Position numbers and translations under genes: made by a program
The notes under the pieces: generated by a model
Told to the model about the DNA's origin: nothing
Databases searched by the model: none
Seen by the model: only the letters and a program-made list of their open reading frames with translations
NCBI GenBank assembly: GCA_036013505.1
Contig: CP107851.1
Coordinates: 2,728,001-2,792,000 of the forward strand
Length of the DNA: 64,000 nucleotides
Direction of reading: 5' to 3'
Origin: Streptomyces sp. NBC_00510
GTDB lineage: Bacteria; Actinomycetota; Actinomycetes; Streptomycetales; Streptomycetaceae
In this document: positions 1-9,004 of the stretch, piece by piece
Numbering within the stretch: the first letter of the stretch is position 1
How the letters are laid out: each line of letters opens with the position of its first letter

Positions 1-209
1 AGCACCAGGATGGTGGCGTTCAGCAGGAGGTCCTTGACGCCCTGCTGGGACAGGAACTCGCTGTTGTAGATCTGGGTCGCGGCCAGCATGACCACGAGCA
101 CGGCGAGCACGGCGAGCGCCCGCAGTTTCAGCACCCGGTCCAGGAAGCGGCGGGACGCGGTCGGTTCGTCCGCGGCGATCTGCTGCGGGGTGTCGGCGGT
201 CACGGTCAC
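1..209 (-). CDS. Rhamnose ABC transporter permease (5' part only)
   Basis: This is the N-terminal end of an inner-membrane permease of the sugar ABC family, cut by the window edge. The GTG start at 209 overlaps the TGA of the ATPase gene as GTGA, so the two are translationally coupled. The visible 69 residues begin with about 20 polar residues ([10 protein letters not shown]), then a hydrophobic segment rich in LAVLAVLVV that matches the first membrane helix of RbsC/RhaP-type permeases. Its neighbours make L-rhamnose the likely substrate. In Rhizobium-type systems the partners are two permeases (RhaP, RhaQ); I cannot tell which one this is. Identity is inferred mostly from context. Confidence 0.75.
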   Translation of the reverse strand, partial: MTVTADTPQQIAADEPTASRRFLDRVLKLRALAVLAVLVVMLAATQIYNSEFLSQQGVKDLLLNATILV

Positions 210-1726
210 GCCGCCCTCCTCACGCGGCCGGTGGCCGCCGCCATCACGGATTCCTCGGTCGCCTCCGACCGGGGGATCTCGGCCGTCAGTCGTCCCTCGT
301 GCATCACCAGGACGCGGTCCGCCATGCCGAGGATCTCCGGCAGGTCGGAGGAGATCATCAGTACGGCCACGCCCTCGGACGCGAGCCGCGACAGCAGCCG
401 GTGCACCTCGGCCTTGGTGCCGACGTCGATGCCGCGCGTGGGCTCGTCGACGATCAGCACCCCGGGCGCGGTGGCGAGCCACTTGGCGAGGACGACCTTC
501 TGCTGGTTGCCGCCCGAGAGGGTGCCGACGACGTCGCCCAGCCGGGCGTACTTGACCTGGAGCCGGACGGCCCAGTCCAGCGCGCGGCTGCGCTCGGCGC
601 CACGGCTCATCAGACCGCCCTTGGTGGTGGCGGCGAAGCCGGTGAGGCCGATGTTGCGCTCGATGGACATGTCCATCACCAGGCCCTGGGCCCGGCGGTC
701 CTCGGGGACCAGCGCGATCCCCGCGGCCATGGCCAGGCTCGGTGCGCCGCCGCGCAGCGGCTTGCCGTCGACGACGACCTCCCCGGCGTCCCTGCGGTCC
801 ACGCCGAAGATCGCCCGGGCGACCTCGCTGCGCCCGGCGCCGACGAGGCCCGCCAGGCCCACGATCTCGCCGCGGCGCACCTCGAAGGAGACGTCGGTGA
901 AGACGCCTTCGCGGGTGAGCCGGCGCACGCTGAGGGCGACCTCGCCGATCTCGGCGTCCTGCTTGGGGTAGAGCTCGTCCAGGTCGCGGCCGACCATGCG
1001 GCGCACCAGGTCGTCCTCGGAGAGCCCGTCGAGGGGCTCGCTGGCGATCCACGCGCCGTCCCGCAGGGTGGTGACCCGCTGGCAGAGGGCGAAGATCTCC
1101 TCGAGGCGGTGGGAGATGAAGAGCACCGCGGCGCCCTGCTCGCGCAGGGACTTGACGACGCCGAAGAGGCGGGCGACCTCACTGCCGGTGAGCGCGGCGG
1201 TCGGCTCGTCCATGATCAGGACGCGGGCGTCGAAGGAGAGCGCCTTGGCGATCTCCACCAACTGCTGGTCGGCGATGGACAGTCCGCGCGCCGGCTGTTC
1301 CGGGTCGAGGTCCACGCCGAGGCGGCGGAAGAGATCGGCCGCGGCCTCGCGCACGGCCTTGTGGTCGACCCTACCCAGCGAACGGCGGGGCTGGCGGCCG
1401 ACGAAGATGTTCTCGGCCACCGACAGGTCGGGGAAGAGCGTCGGCTCCTGGTAGATGACGGCGACCCCCGCGTCACGGGCGTCCCCCGGGCCGTGGAACT
1501 CCACGGGCCGGCCGTCGAGCAGCACCGTGCCGGTGTCCGGGCGGTGCACACCCGCGAGGGTCTTGATCAGTGTCGACTTGCCGGCGCCGTTCTCGCCCGC
1601 CAGGGCATGGGCCTCGCCGGCGTGCAGCCGGAGCGATACACCGCGCAGAGCGCGAACGGCACCGAAGGACTTGCTCACCCCCTCGAGCGCGAGCACCGGA
1701 GTGGTCTCCGGTTCGGGGTGCGTCAT
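206..1726 (-). CDS. rhaT: Rhamnose ABC transporter ATP-binding protein (RhaT/RbsA type)
   Basis: This 506-residue protein has two tandem ABC nucleotide-binding domains, the arrangement of RbsA, XylG and RhaT sugar importers. The first domain has Walker A GENGAGKS at about residues 44-51, a Q-loop and Walker B LIMDEP near 170. The second has a degenerate P-loop (GLVGAGRSE) near 290 and the signature [10 protein letters not shown] near 400, typical of the class. It would energise uptake through the permease encoded downstream. The start is supported by GGAGGG five bases upstream of ATG. A palindrome at 1742-1753 and a promoter at 1768-1796 precede it. Rhamnose specificity is inferred from the divergent rhaI, aldolase and rhaB genes. 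Confidence 0.88.
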   Translation of the reverse strand: MTHPEPETTPVLALEGVSKSFGAVRALRGVSLRLHAGEAHALAGENGAGKSTLIKTLAGVHRPDTGTVLLDGRPVEFHGPGDARDAGVAVIYQEPTLFPDLSVAENIFVGRQPRRSLGRVDHKAVREAAADLFRRLGVDLDPEQPARGLSIADQQLVEIAKALSFDARVLIMDEPTAALTGSEVARLFGVVKSLREQGAAVLFISHRLEEIFALCQRVTTLRDGAWIASEPLDGLSEDDLVRRMVGRDLDELYPKQDAEIGEVALSVRRLTREGVFTDVSFEVRRGEIVGLAGLVGAGRSEVARAIFGVDRRDAGEVVVDGKPLRGGAPSLAMAAGIALVPEDRRAQGLVMDMSIERNIGLTGFAATTKGGLMSRGAERSRALDWAVRLQVKYARLGDVVGTLSGGNQQKVVLAKWLATAPGVLIVDEPTRGIDVGTKAEVHRLLSRLASEGVAVLMISSDLPEILGMADRVLVMHEGRLTAEIPRSEATEESVMAAATGRVRRAA

Positions 1727-1741
1727 TGCGCCCTCCTGCTA

Positions 1742-1753
1742 TGAAATGTTTCA
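1742..1753. promoter_or_regulatory. LacI-type operator in importer leader
   Basis: TGAAATGTTTCA has perfect arms TGAAA/TTTCA around TG. It is very close to the LacI-family consensus TGAAACGTTTCA known in actinobacteria. It sits just downstream of the predicted start site and upstream of the ribosome binding site, so a bound repressor would block transcription. No LacI gene is in the window; it may lie to the left. Confidence 0.6.
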
Positions 1754-1767
1754 ACGGAGTTGCCGGG

Positions 1768-1796
1768 AAGCTAGCCCCGCCCTGCGAAGGCGTCAA
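1768..1796 (-). promoter_or_regulatory. Promoter of the rhamnose importer operon
   Basis: Reading leftwards there is a -35 TTGACG (1796-1791), a 17-bp spacer and a -10 TAGCTT (1773-1768). Transcription would start near 1761, about 35 bp before the ATPase start. The hexamers are identical to those of the opposing rhaI promoter, which supports coordinate control. Prediction by eye only. Confidence 0.6.
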
Positions 1797-1938
1797 GAGC
1801 CGCCACCTCCCCCTCCTGACCTGCACCCTCGCGAAACCCGCAGGTAACAGGCCTGACAACACCGCACGAACAGCAACAACGCGCTTTCGCAGCATGGATG
1901 ACACGATTCAATAACGGGGATCGAGACCAGCAGACCTC

Positions 1939-1968
1939 TTGACGGCCACCGGTGGACGTGGATAGCTT
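1939..1968 (+). promoter_or_regulatory. Promoter of rhaI operon
   Basis: There is a -35 TTGACG at 1939-1944, an 18-bp spacer and a -10 TAGCTT at 1963-1968. The predicted start site is near 1975, right at the first of three palindromes. The hexamers match those of the divergent importer promoter. Confidence 0.6.
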
Positions 1969-1978
1969 CACAGGCGAA

Positions 1979-2017
1979 TGAATCGATTCACTGAAGCCGG
2001 TTCACTGAGCCGATTCA
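1979..2017. promoter_or_regulatory. Cluster of three operator-like palindromes before rhaI
   Basis: Three consecutive half-related palindromes occur with 13-14 bp spacing. They are TGAATCGATTCA (1979-1990, perfect), TGAAGCCGGTTCA (1992-2004, TGAA/TTCA arms) and TGAGCCGATTCA (2006-2017, imperfect). A further partial copy, TGACACGATTCA, lies at 1899-1910. Their place between the promoter and the rhaI start fits a repressor array, probably for a LacI-family rhamnose regulator. This is inference from symmetry and context. Confidence 0.6.
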
Positions 2018-2037
2018 CCGAGCCATCCGAGGTGGAC

Positions 2038-3204
2038 ATGCCTGACATCGCAGCCGTCAAGGCCGCACTCACAGCCCAGCGGATCGAGACGCCGTCCTGG
2101 GGTTACGGCAATTCCGGCACCCGTTTCAAGGTCTTCGCCCAGGCCGGGGTGCCCCGTGACCCGTACGAGAAGCTCGACGACGCGGCCAAGGTGCACGAGT
2201 TCACCGGCGTCGCCCCCAAGGTGGCCCTGCACATCCCCTGGGACCGGGTGGACGACTACACCGCGCTCGGCGCCCACGCCAAGGAGCGCGGCCTGGAGTT
2301 GGGCGCGATCAACTCCAACGTCTTCCAGGACGACGACTACAAGCTCGGCAGCGTGTGCCACCCCGACCCGCAGGTCCGCCGCAAGGCCACGGACCACCTG
2401 CTGGAGTGCGTCGACATCATGGACGCCACCGGCTCCGCCGACCTCAAGCTCTGGTTCTCCGACGGCACCAACTACCCCGGCCAGGACGACATCGTGGGCC
2501 GCCAGGAGCGTCTCGCCGAGGCCCTCACCGAGGTCTACGGGCGGCTCGGCGACGACCAGCGGATGCTGCTGGAGTACAAGCTCTTCGAGCCGGCGTTCTA
2601 CACCACCGACGTCCCGGACTGGGGCACCGCCTACGCGCACTGCCTCAAGCTCGGCCCCAAGGCGCAGGTCGTCGTCGACACCGGTCACCACGCGCCGGGC
2701 ACCAACATCGAGTTCATCGTCGCCTTCCTGCTCAGCCAGGGGAAGCTCGGCGGGTTCGACTTCAACTCCCGCTTCTACGCCGACGACGACCTGATGGTCG
2801 GCGCCGCCGACCCCTTCCAGCTCTTCCGGATCCTGCACGAGGTCGCCAAGAACCGCGGCTTCGAGGCCGAGACCAACGTGGCCTTCATGCTCGACCAGTG
2901 CCACAACATCGAGGCCAAGATCCCCGCGGTCATCCGCTCGGTGATGAACGTCCAGGAGGCCACCGCCAAGGCGCTCCTGGTGGACCTCGACGCCCTGGGC
3001 GAGGCGCAGCGCTCCGGTGACGTCCTCGCCGCCAACGCCGTGCTCATGGACGCGTACAACACCGACGTGCGCCCGCTGCTGCGCGAGGTGCGCGAGGAGC
3101 GCGGCCTGGCCCCCGACCCCGTCGCCGCGTACCGCGCCTCCGGCTGGCAGGAGCACATCGTGGCCGACCGCGTCGGCGGCACCCAGGCCGGCTGGGGCGC
3201 GTAG
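2038..3204 (+). CDS. rhaI: L-rhamnose isomerase
   Basis: This 388-residue TIM-barrel isomerase would convert L-rhamnose to L-rhamnulose in the cytoplasm, the first catabolic step. The sequence resembles the Pseudomonas stutzeri RhaI type rather than E. coli RhaA: an N-terminal MPDIAAVKAAL, a metal-site stretch DTGHHAPGTNIEFIVA, and the motif GFDFNSRFYADDDLMVGAADP. An in-frame ATG exists at 1978, but it lies inside the operator/promoter region. The ATG at 2038, preceded by GAGGTGGAC, is the better start. It leads a three-gene catabolic set with the fused aldolase-dehydrogenase and rhamnulokinase downstream. Confidence 0.9.
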   Translation: MPDIAAVKAALTAQRIETPSWGYGNSGTRFKVFAQAGVPRDPYEKLDDAAKVHEFTGVAPKVALHIPWDRVDDYTALGAHAKERGLELGAINSNVFQDDDYKLGSVCHPDPQVRRKATDHLLECVDIMDATGSADLKLWFSDGTNYPGQDDIVGRQERLAEALTEVYGRLGDDQRMLLEYKLFEPAFYTTDVPDWGTAYAHCLKLGPKAQVVVDTGHHAPGTNIEFIVAFLLSQGKLGGFDFNSRFYADDDLMVGAADPFQLFRILHEVAKNRGFEAETNVAFMLDQCHNIEAKIPAVIRSVMNVQEATAKALLVDLDALGEAQRSGDVLAANAVLMDAYNTDVRPLLREVREERGLAPDPVAAYRASGWQEHIVADRVGGTQAGWGA

Positions 3205-3270
3205 GCCGTGCCGGCCTGACGCCCGCCCTCCCCGCCCCTCCTCGTTCCTCCCCTCCCGAAGGACACCCCC

Positions 3271-5316
3271 ATGGCACCCGCCACCCATCCGGAAGTCGCC
3301 GCGCTGCTGGAGCGCGCCCACCGCCTGGGCGCCGACCCGCGCAACACCAACTACGCCGGCGGCAACGCCTCCGCAAAGGCCACCGCCACCGACCCCGTCA
3401 CCGGCGGAGCCGTGGACCTGATGTGGGTCAAGGGCTCGGGCGGCGACCTGGGCACGCTCACCGAGGCCGGCCTCGCCGTCCTGCGCCTGGACCGGCTGCG
3501 CGCCCTGACCGCCGTCTACCCCGGCCCCGAGCGCGAGGACGAGATGGTCGCGGCGTTCGACTACTGCCTGCACGGCAAGGGCGGCGCCGCTCCCTCCATC
3601 GACACGGCCATGCACGGCCTCGTCGACGCCGCCCACGTCGACCACCTGCACCCCGACTCGGGCATCGCGCTGGCCTGCGCCGCCGACGGCGAGAAGCTCA
3701 CCCAGGAGTGCTTCGGCGACAAGGTCGCCTGGGTGCCGTGGCGCCGCCCCGGCTTCCAGCTCGGCCTGGACATCGCCGCCATCAAGGAGGCCAACCCGCA
3801 GGCCGTCGGCGTGATCCTCGGCGGTCACGGCATCACCGCCTGGGGCGAGACCTCCGAGGAGTGCGAGCGCAACGCCCTGTGGATCATCCGCACCGCCGAG
3901 GAGTTCCTGGAACGTCACGGCAAGCAGGACCCGTTCGGCGCCCCGCTGCCGGGCTGGGAGCCGCTGCCGGAGGCCGGGCGCCGGGCCCGGGCCGCCGCCC
4001 TCGCCCCGGTCCTGCGGGCGATCGCCTCCCAGGACCGCCCGCAGGTCGGCCACTTCACCGACTCCGCGCCCGTGCTGGACTTCCTCGCGCACGCGGAGCA
4101 CCCCCGGCTGGCCGCGCTGGGCACCTCCTGCCCCGACCACTTCCTGCGCACCAAGGTCCGCCCGCTCGTCCTCGACCTGCCCCCCACCGCGCCGCTCGAG
4201 GACGCCGTGGCCCGCCTGGAGGAGCTGCATGCCGCCTACCGCGCCGACTACCAGGCGTACTACGACCGGCACGCCACCGAGGACTCCCCCGCCATCCGCG
4301 GCGCCGACCCGGCGATCGTCCTCGTCCCGGGCGTCGGCATGTTCAGCTACGGCAAGGACAAGCAGACCGCGCGCGTGGCGGGCGAGTTCTACGTCAACGC
4401 GATCAACGTGATGCGCGGCGCCGAGGCGGTCTCCGCGTACGCCCCCATCGACGAGGCGGAGAAGTTCCGCATCGAGTACTGGGCCCTGGAGGAGGCCAAG
4501 CTCCAGCGGATGCCGAAGCCCAAGCCGCTGGCCACCCGGATCGCCCTGGTCACCGGGGCCGGTTCGGGCATCGGCAGGGCCATCGCGCACCGCCTGGCGG
4601 CGGAGGGCGCCTGCGTGGTCGTCGCCGACGTCAACACCGACGGCGCGCGGGCCGTCGCGGAGGAACTCGGCGGTCCCGACCGGGCGGTCGCGATCACCGT
4701 GGACGTGACCAGCGAGGAGGCCATCCGGGCCGGCTTCGACGAGGCCCTGCTGGCCTTCGGCGGGGTGGACCTGGTGGTCAACAACGCGGGCATCTCCGTC
4801 TCCAAGCCGCTGTTGGAGACCACCGCCCGCGACTGGGACCTCCAGCACGACATCATGGCGCGCGGCTCCTTCCTCGTCTCCCGCGAGGCCGCCCGGGTGC
4901 TCATCGCGCAGAAGCTCGGCGGCGACATCGTCTACATCGCCTCCAAGAACGCGGTCTTCGCCGGGCCCAACAACATCGCCTACTCCGCCACCAAGGCGGA
5001 CCAGGCGCACCAGGTCCGGTTGCTGGCGGCCGAGCTCGGCGAGCACGGCATCCGCGTCAACGGCGTCAACCCCGACGGGGTCGTCCGCGGCTCGGGCATC
5101 TTCTCCTCCGGCTGGGGCGCCCAGCGCGCCGCGACGTACGGGGTGCCGGAGGAGAAGCTGGGCGAGTTCTACGCCCAGCGCACCATCCTCAAGCGCGAGG
5201 TGCTCCCCGAGCACGTCGCGAACGCGGTCTTCGCGCTGACCGGCGGGGAACTGACGCACACCACGGGTCTGCACGTCCCGGTCGACGCCGGCGTGGCCGC
5301 GGCGTTCCTGCGCTGA
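3271..5316 (+). CDS. rhaEW: Bifunctional rhamnulose-1-phosphate aldolase / lactaldehyde dehydrogenase
   Basis: This 681-residue fusion has an N-terminal class II aldolase domain (about 1-410) and a C-terminal short-chain dehydrogenase domain (about 420-681). The aldolase part shows the zinc-ligand pattern AHVDHLHPDSG at 121-131 and would split L-rhamnulose-1-phosphate into dihydroxyacetone phosphate and L-lactaldehyde. The dehydrogenase part has the NAD-binding TGAGSGIG at 428-435 and the catalytic YSATK at 571-575, and would oxidise lactaldehyde to lactate. Such fusions are known as RhaEW in actinobacteria and Bacillus. The start ATG follows GAAGGA. The gene lies 66 bp after rhaI. Confidence 0.9.
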   Translation: MAPATHPEVAALLERAHRLGADPRNTNYAGGNASAKATATDPVTGGAVDLMWVKGSGGDLGTLTEAGLAVLRLDRLRALTAVYPGPEREDEMVAAFDYCLHGKGGAAPSIDTAMHGLVDAAHVDHLHPDSGIALACAADGEKLTQECFGDKVAWVPWRRPGFQLGLDIAAIKEANPQAVGVILGGHGITAWGETSEECERNALWIIRTAEEFLERHGKQDPFGAPLPGWEPLPEAGRRARAAALAPVLRAIASQDRPQVGHFTDSAPVLDFLAHAEHPRLAALGTSCPDHFLRTKVRPLVLDLPPTAPLEDAVARLEELHAAYRADYQAYYDRHATEDSPAIRGADPAIVLVPGVGMFSYGKDKQTARVAGEFYVNAINVMRGAEAVSAYAPIDEAEKFRIEYWALEEAKLQRMPKPKPLATRIALVTGAGSGIGRAIAHRLAAEGACVVVADVNTDGARAVAEELGGPDRAVAITVDVTSEEAIRAGFDEALLAFGGVDLVVNNAGISVSKPLLETTARDWDLQHDIMARGSFLVSREAARVLIAQKLGGDIVYIASKNAVFAGPNNIAYSATKADQAHQVRLLAAELGEHGIRVNGVNPDGVVRGSGIFSSGWGAQRAATYGVPEEKLGEFYAQRTILKREVLPEHVANAVFALTGGELTHTTGLHVPVDAGVAAAFLR

Positions 5317-5331
5317 CGCCGACCGCACCGC

Positions 5332-5361
5332 GCGGGGGAGCCGGCCGACCGGCTCCCCCGC
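5332..5361 (+). terminator. Strong intercistronic hairpin between aldolase and kinase genes
   Basis: The arms GCGGGGGAGCCGG (5332-5344) and CCGGCTCCCCCGC (5349-5361) form a perfect 13-bp stem with the tetraloop CCGA. No T-run follows. It could be a partial terminator or an mRNA-stabilising element that lowers rhaB expression relative to upstream genes. Confidence 0.6.
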
Positions 5362-5453
5362 ACCCGTACGACCCACCGACCCCCGCGGCGCGCCGCGCCG
5401 CACCGACCGCACCCGTCGCTCCGACCCGAACGACCAGAACACGAGGGGCCCAC

Positions 5454-6941
5454 GTGCCATTCGCCGCCATCGACCTCGGCGCCACCAGCGGCCGCGTCAT
5501 CCTCGGCCGGGTGGGCCCGGACCACCTCGTCCTCGACGAGGTGCACCGCTTCGCCAACACCCCCGTACGGCTGCCCACCGGACTCCACTGGGACGTCCTC
5601 GCCCTGTTCCGGGAGAGCCTGGACGGCCTGCGCCTGGCGGCCCGGGCAGGGGACGGCGTCACGTCGGTCGGCATCGACAGCTGGGCGGTGGACTACGGAC
5701 TGCTCGACGCGGACGGCGCCCTGCTGGGGATCCCCCACCACTACCGCGACAGCCGGACGGAGCACGTCGCCGACCGGGTCAGGGACGACATCGGCCCGCA
5801 GGAGTTGTACGCGGTCACCGGCCTGCAGCACCTGCCCTTCAACACGGTCTTCCAGCTGGCGGCGGCCCGTGACGGCGCGCAGTTCGCGGCCGCGAGGACG
5901 CTGCTGATGATCCCCGACCTGCTCACCCACTGGCTCACCGGCGGCATCGGCGCCGAGGAGACCAACGCCTCCACCACCGGCCTCTTCGACGCGCGCACCG
6001 CGACCTGGGCGGAGGAACTCCCCGGCCGGCTCGGCATCGAGCCGCGCCTGCTGCCGCCGCTGCGCCGCCCGGGCACCCACGCCGGCACGCTCCTGCCCCA
6101 CGTGGCCGCGTACACGGGGCTGCCGGCGGACACCGCCGTCGTCACCGTGGCCTCGCACGACACCGCCTCCGCGGTGGCCGCGGTCCCGGCCACCGGGCCG
6201 CACTTCGCGTACATCTCGTGCGGCACCTGGTCGCTGGCGGGCCTGGAGCTGGACGCCCCGGTGCTCACGGAGGCCTCGCGGCTCGCCAACTTCACCAACG
6301 AGCGCGGCGTCGACGGCACCATCCGCTACCTGCGCAACATCATGGGCATGTGGCTGCTGGAGGAGTGCCGCCGCACCTGGGAGCAGCGGCAGGAGGGCCT
6401 GCCCCTGCAGGAACTGCTCGCCGCGGCCGCCGCCGCGGAGCCCTTCGCCGCCCTCATCGACCCGGACGACCCGCTCTTCCTGGCGCCCGGTGACATGCCC
6501 GCCCGGATCCGCGCCTTCTGCGCCGGGACCGGCCAGAAGCCCCCGGCGTCGCACGGCGCGGTCGTCCGCTGCATCCTGGAGAGCCTCGCCCTCGCCCACC
6601 GCCGCACCCTCCGCGAGGCCGCCGAACTCGCCGGCCGCGAGATCCACCGCGTCCACCTGGTCGGCGGCGGCTCCCGCAACGAACTGCTGTGCCGGTTCAC
6701 CGCCGACGCCACCGGGCTCCCCGTCGTCGCCGGCCCCACCGAGGCCACGGCCCTGGGCAACATCCTCGTCCAGGCCCGCGCCGCCGGCTCGTTCGGCGAC
6801 GGTCCCGACGGCCTGGCGGCGATGCGGGCGCTGGTGGCGGCCACCCAGCCGCTGCGGACGTACGAGCCGGCCGCGGACGGCCGGGCCTGGGACGCGGCGG
6901 CCGCCCGACTGGCCGGGCTCGCCGCGGCGCGGCAGCCCTGA
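5454..6941 (+). CDS. rhaB: Rhamnulokinase
   Basis: This 495-residue sugar kinase of the FGGY family would phosphorylate L-rhamnulose at O-1 with ATP. Visible family features are the N-terminal phosphate-binding AIDLGATSGR, the substrate-proximal GIDSWAVDYGLLD, the ATPase-core YISCGTWSLAG and the C-terminal HLVGGGSRNELLC adenosine motif. The start is the GTG at 5454 (VPFAAIDLG), preceded by GAGGGG. Longer readings upstream would run through the hairpin at 5332-5361. It closes the rhamnose operon and is followed by the oppositely oriented OsmC gene 15 bp later. Confidence 0.9.
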   Translation: MPFAAIDLGATSGRVILGRVGPDHLVLDEVHRFANTPVRLPTGLHWDVLALFRESLDGLRLAARAGDGVTSVGIDSWAVDYGLLDADGALLGIPHHYRDSRTEHVADRVRDDIGPQELYAVTGLQHLPFNTVFQLAAARDGAQFAAARTLLMIPDLLTHWLTGGIGAEETNASTTGLFDARTATWAEELPGRLGIEPRLLPPLRRPGTHAGTLLPHVAAYTGLPADTAVVTVASHDTASAVAAVPATGPHFAYISCGTWSLAGLELDAPVLTEASRLANFTNERGVDGTIRYLRNIMGMWLLEECRRTWEQRQEGLPLQELLAAAAAAEPFAALIDPDDPLFLAPGDMPARIRAFCAGTGQKPPASHGAVVRCILESLALAHRRTLREAAELAGREIHRVHLVGGGSRNELLCRFTADATGLPVVAGPTEATALGNILVQARAAGSFGDGPDGLAAMRALVAATQPLRTYEPAADGRAWDAAAARLAGLAAARQP

Positions 6942-6956
6942 GGCGCGCCGCGCCGC

Positions 6957-7355
6957 TCAGCCCGCGGAGCGGCTGACGGAGGCGCCCTGGCGCAGGGCAC
7001 GCGGGATCTCGGCGACCTCGTCGACGGTCGCGATCAGTGCCGCGACCTGTTCCCGGGGCGCGTCGCTGTCGATCTCGACGGTGTAGGAGATGCCGGTCGA
7101 ACGCCATCGGCCGGTGTCGAACCCGCCCTCCGCGCGCACCCGGACGCCCCGCAGTTCCAGCCCGCCGGCCGCAGCCTCGCGGTAGAGGTCGTTGAGCACG
7201 CAGGCAGCCACCGCGAGGTTCAGCACGTGGCCTCCGGTGAACGCCGACCGCACCCCGACGCCGCCGGGCGTCCAGCGGTGCGGGAGCCGGACGTCGTCGC
7301 CGTCCTCCTCCAAGAACGATCCCGCGCTCGCCAACACCGCGAACCGCTCGTCCAT
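6957..7355 (-). CDS. OsmC family protein
   Basis: A 132-residue small OsmC-like protein of the thiol-peroxidase/OsmC fold. The middle holds the family-like helix FTGGHVLNLAVAACVLNDLY with the conserved cysteine, then a strand-rich second half containing GGFDTGRWRSTGISY. Members reduce organic hydroperoxides with a pair of cysteines; only one conserved cysteine is obvious here, so peroxidase activity is not certain. ATG at 7355 has GGGAGG upstream and is preferred to the longer reading to 7421, whose first 22 residues are low complexity. It is convergent with rhaB and probably unrelated in function. Confidence 0.8.
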   Translation of the reverse strand: MDERFAVLASAGSFLEEDGDDVRLPHRWTPGGVGVRSAFTGGHVLNLAVAACVLNDLYREAAAGGLELRGVRVRAEGGFDTGRWRSTGISYTVEIDSDAPREQVAALIATVDEVAEIPRALRQGASVSRSAG

Positions 7356-7462
7356 ACCCTGCCTCCCGTCGCCGCCCGCGCGGCCGCAGCCCGCCCCAGA
7401 TCCTCTTGCATGATGGCGCAACCCGGTTCGGTGGGCGGGGACTTCGGCGGTCGTCGGGTTCC

Positions 7463-8317
7463 TCAGCCCTGCTGCTGCGAGGGGAACTGCGAGCTGAAGT
7501 CGGCCGTGTCGGAAGCCGGGGGCGCGGTGACGGCCTTGGTTCCGCCGAACTTGAGGAAGTCGATGGTCACCTTCGCCTTGCCCATGACCTGGACCATGCG
7601 GACCGGCAGGTCCTTGCCGTCCACCCAGACATCGATCGTGATCTCGTCCACCGGCCCGGTGGCGGAGTTGAAGATGCTCTTCTCCTCGGAGGGCGAGAGG
7701 GACTTCCCCAGGTTGCCCAGTCGGCTCTTGTCGAGGGTCGCCCGGTAGTGACGGGCCTCGCGGCCGCGGATCGTCTGCTCCCCGAGGTCCTCGACGTCCT
7801 CGGTCAGCTCGATGTAGCGCAGCCCCGCTGTCGGGTCCCCGCCCTTCGCGACCGCGGCAGCGCCCTCCTTGCCGAGGACCGCGGAGACGTCGACGCGCAG
7901 CCAGTGCTTGCCCTTGAGCAGGCCGGCGGGCTGCGGGTCGACGTTGTAGTAGTAGGCGCCGTCCACCATCAGCGCCCGCAGCTCCGGGTCGTCCTGCAGC
8001 GGCTGCATCTGCGCCGCCGAGGTGTCCATCATGACGTCGTACGCGACGCCCTTGCCCCAGGAGTAGGTCCCCTTCATGGTGATGGGCGTGCCCTGACCCA
8101 GGTCGGTCGACATGTCGACCATGGCCGAACCGGTCTTCTCCGTGTGGCTGGTGACGCGGGCGAGGATCTGGGCGATCGAGTCCGTCTTGCCCACCGCGTC
8201 CGCCGTGTCACGCGCGGCGCTGCAGCCCGCCGTCGCGGTCAGCGCGACGGCGGCGGCCCCCACCGTGGCGGCGACGCGTATCCGCCGCTTCTCCCTCGTG
8301 TCCTTGGTCTCGCTCAT
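7463..8317 (-). CDS. Secreted lipoprotein, LppX/LprG-like fold suspected
   Basis: A 284-residue exported lipoprotein. A basic N-terminus (EKRRIR) precedes a hydrophobic core and a lipobox with the acylated cysteine at 32 (TATAGC). The mature part shows alternating strands and a body reminiscent of actinobacterial lipoproteins that bind lipids, with the pieces YSWGKGVAYDVMMD, GAYYYNVD and VDVWVDGKDLPVRMVQVMG-like segments. That fold assignment is an inference; the biochemical role is unknown. The start at 8317 was chosen because it puts the signal peptide at the terminus. The extra 24 residues of a longer reading add nothing typical of export. Confidence 0.75.
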   Translation of the reverse strand: MSETKDTREKRRIRVAATVGAAAVALTATAGCSAARDTADAVGKTDSIAQILARVTSHTEKTGSAMVDMSTDLGQGTPITMKGTYSWGKGVAYDVMMDTSAAQMQPLQDDPELRALMVDGAYYYNVDPQPAGLLKGKHWLRVDVSAVLGKEGAAAVAKGGDPTAGLRYIELTEDVEDLGEQTIRGREARHYRATLDKSRLGNLGKSLSPSEEKSIFNSATGPVDEITIDVWVDGKDLPVRMVQVMGKAKVTIDFLKFGGTKAVTAPPASDTADFSSQFPSQQQG

Positions 8318-8391
8318 GCTGCCCACCCCTGGGTCGTTCGTGGTCGATCTTGTGTGTTCGCTGTGGACCGTATCTCGGAGGACTGACACCG

Positions 8392-8895
8392 CTACACGCC
8401 CGTGGTGCCGTCGACCAGTTCCCGCAGGAGGTCGAGGTGGCCGTTGTGGCGGGAGGTCTCCTCGACGAGGTGCAGCAGGATCCAGCGCAGGTTGGGGTGG
8501 CGACCGTCGCGGATGGGGCGCTTGGCGACGGCGTCCAGGTCGAGCCCGGCGACGAGCTCGCGGTAACGGGCGGTGTGCGCCTCGTAGTCCGCCAGCAGGT
8601 CGGCGAGGGGGAGGTCCACGGCGATCCGCATCTCGCGGTCGGGGTCCTCCTCCGTCCAGGGGCCCTCGTCCTCGCCGCCGAGGAACACCACCTCGAACCA
8701 GTAGTACTCAACCCAGCGGAGGTGGTTGATCAGTCCGCTGAGCGTCATCAGCGGCGAACCCGGGAGCGGGGCGCTGCGGGCGTGCTCGGGCGTGACGCCC
8801 TCGCACTTGGCGCGGGCGGTGTCGCGGGCGTAGTCGAGGAGGGTCGTCAGCGCGGAGCGCTCGTCCCATGCGGTGGGTGTGTCTGTTCGTGTCAT
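8392..8895 (-). CDS. DinB/DUF664 family protein
   Basis: This 167-residue four-helix-bundle protein belongs to the DinB/YfiT-like group (DUF664). The hallmark histidines are visible: LINHLRWVEYYWF near residues 55-68 and LLHLVEETSRHNGHLDLL near 140-157. Together they would form the metal-binding triad of the fold. Relatives include mycothiol- and bacillithiol-dependent transferases and DNA-damage-inducible proteins of unknown activity. The gene sits just upstream of the lipoprotein gene in the same direction, with 74 bp between them, so co-transcription is possible but not shown. Confidence 0.85.
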   Translation of the reverse strand: MTRTDTPTAWDERSALTTLLDYARDTARAKCEGVTPEHARSAPLPGSPLMTLSGLINHLRWVEYYWFEVVFLGGEDEGPWTEEDPDREMRIAVDLPLADLLADYEAHTARYRELVAGLDLDAVAKRPIRDGRHPNLRWILLHLVEETSRHNGHLDLLRELVDGTTGV

Positions 8896-9004
8896 CGGCG
8901 GAATGCTGTCGGGAACGACGGCGGCCCGTCCACCGATTAACCGGGGCCGCCCCGCCGTACCCCCTGACAGCAGACGTCAGCGGAGAGCCGGACCATCGTT
9001 CCCC

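Noticed and set aside
2002..5460. A very long open frame of 1152 codons antisense to rhaI and the aldolase gene
   Set aside because: It is compositional: GC-rich codon-position-3 bias of the sense genes keeps the antisense frame open. The translation is Val/Gly/Asp-rich without motifs.
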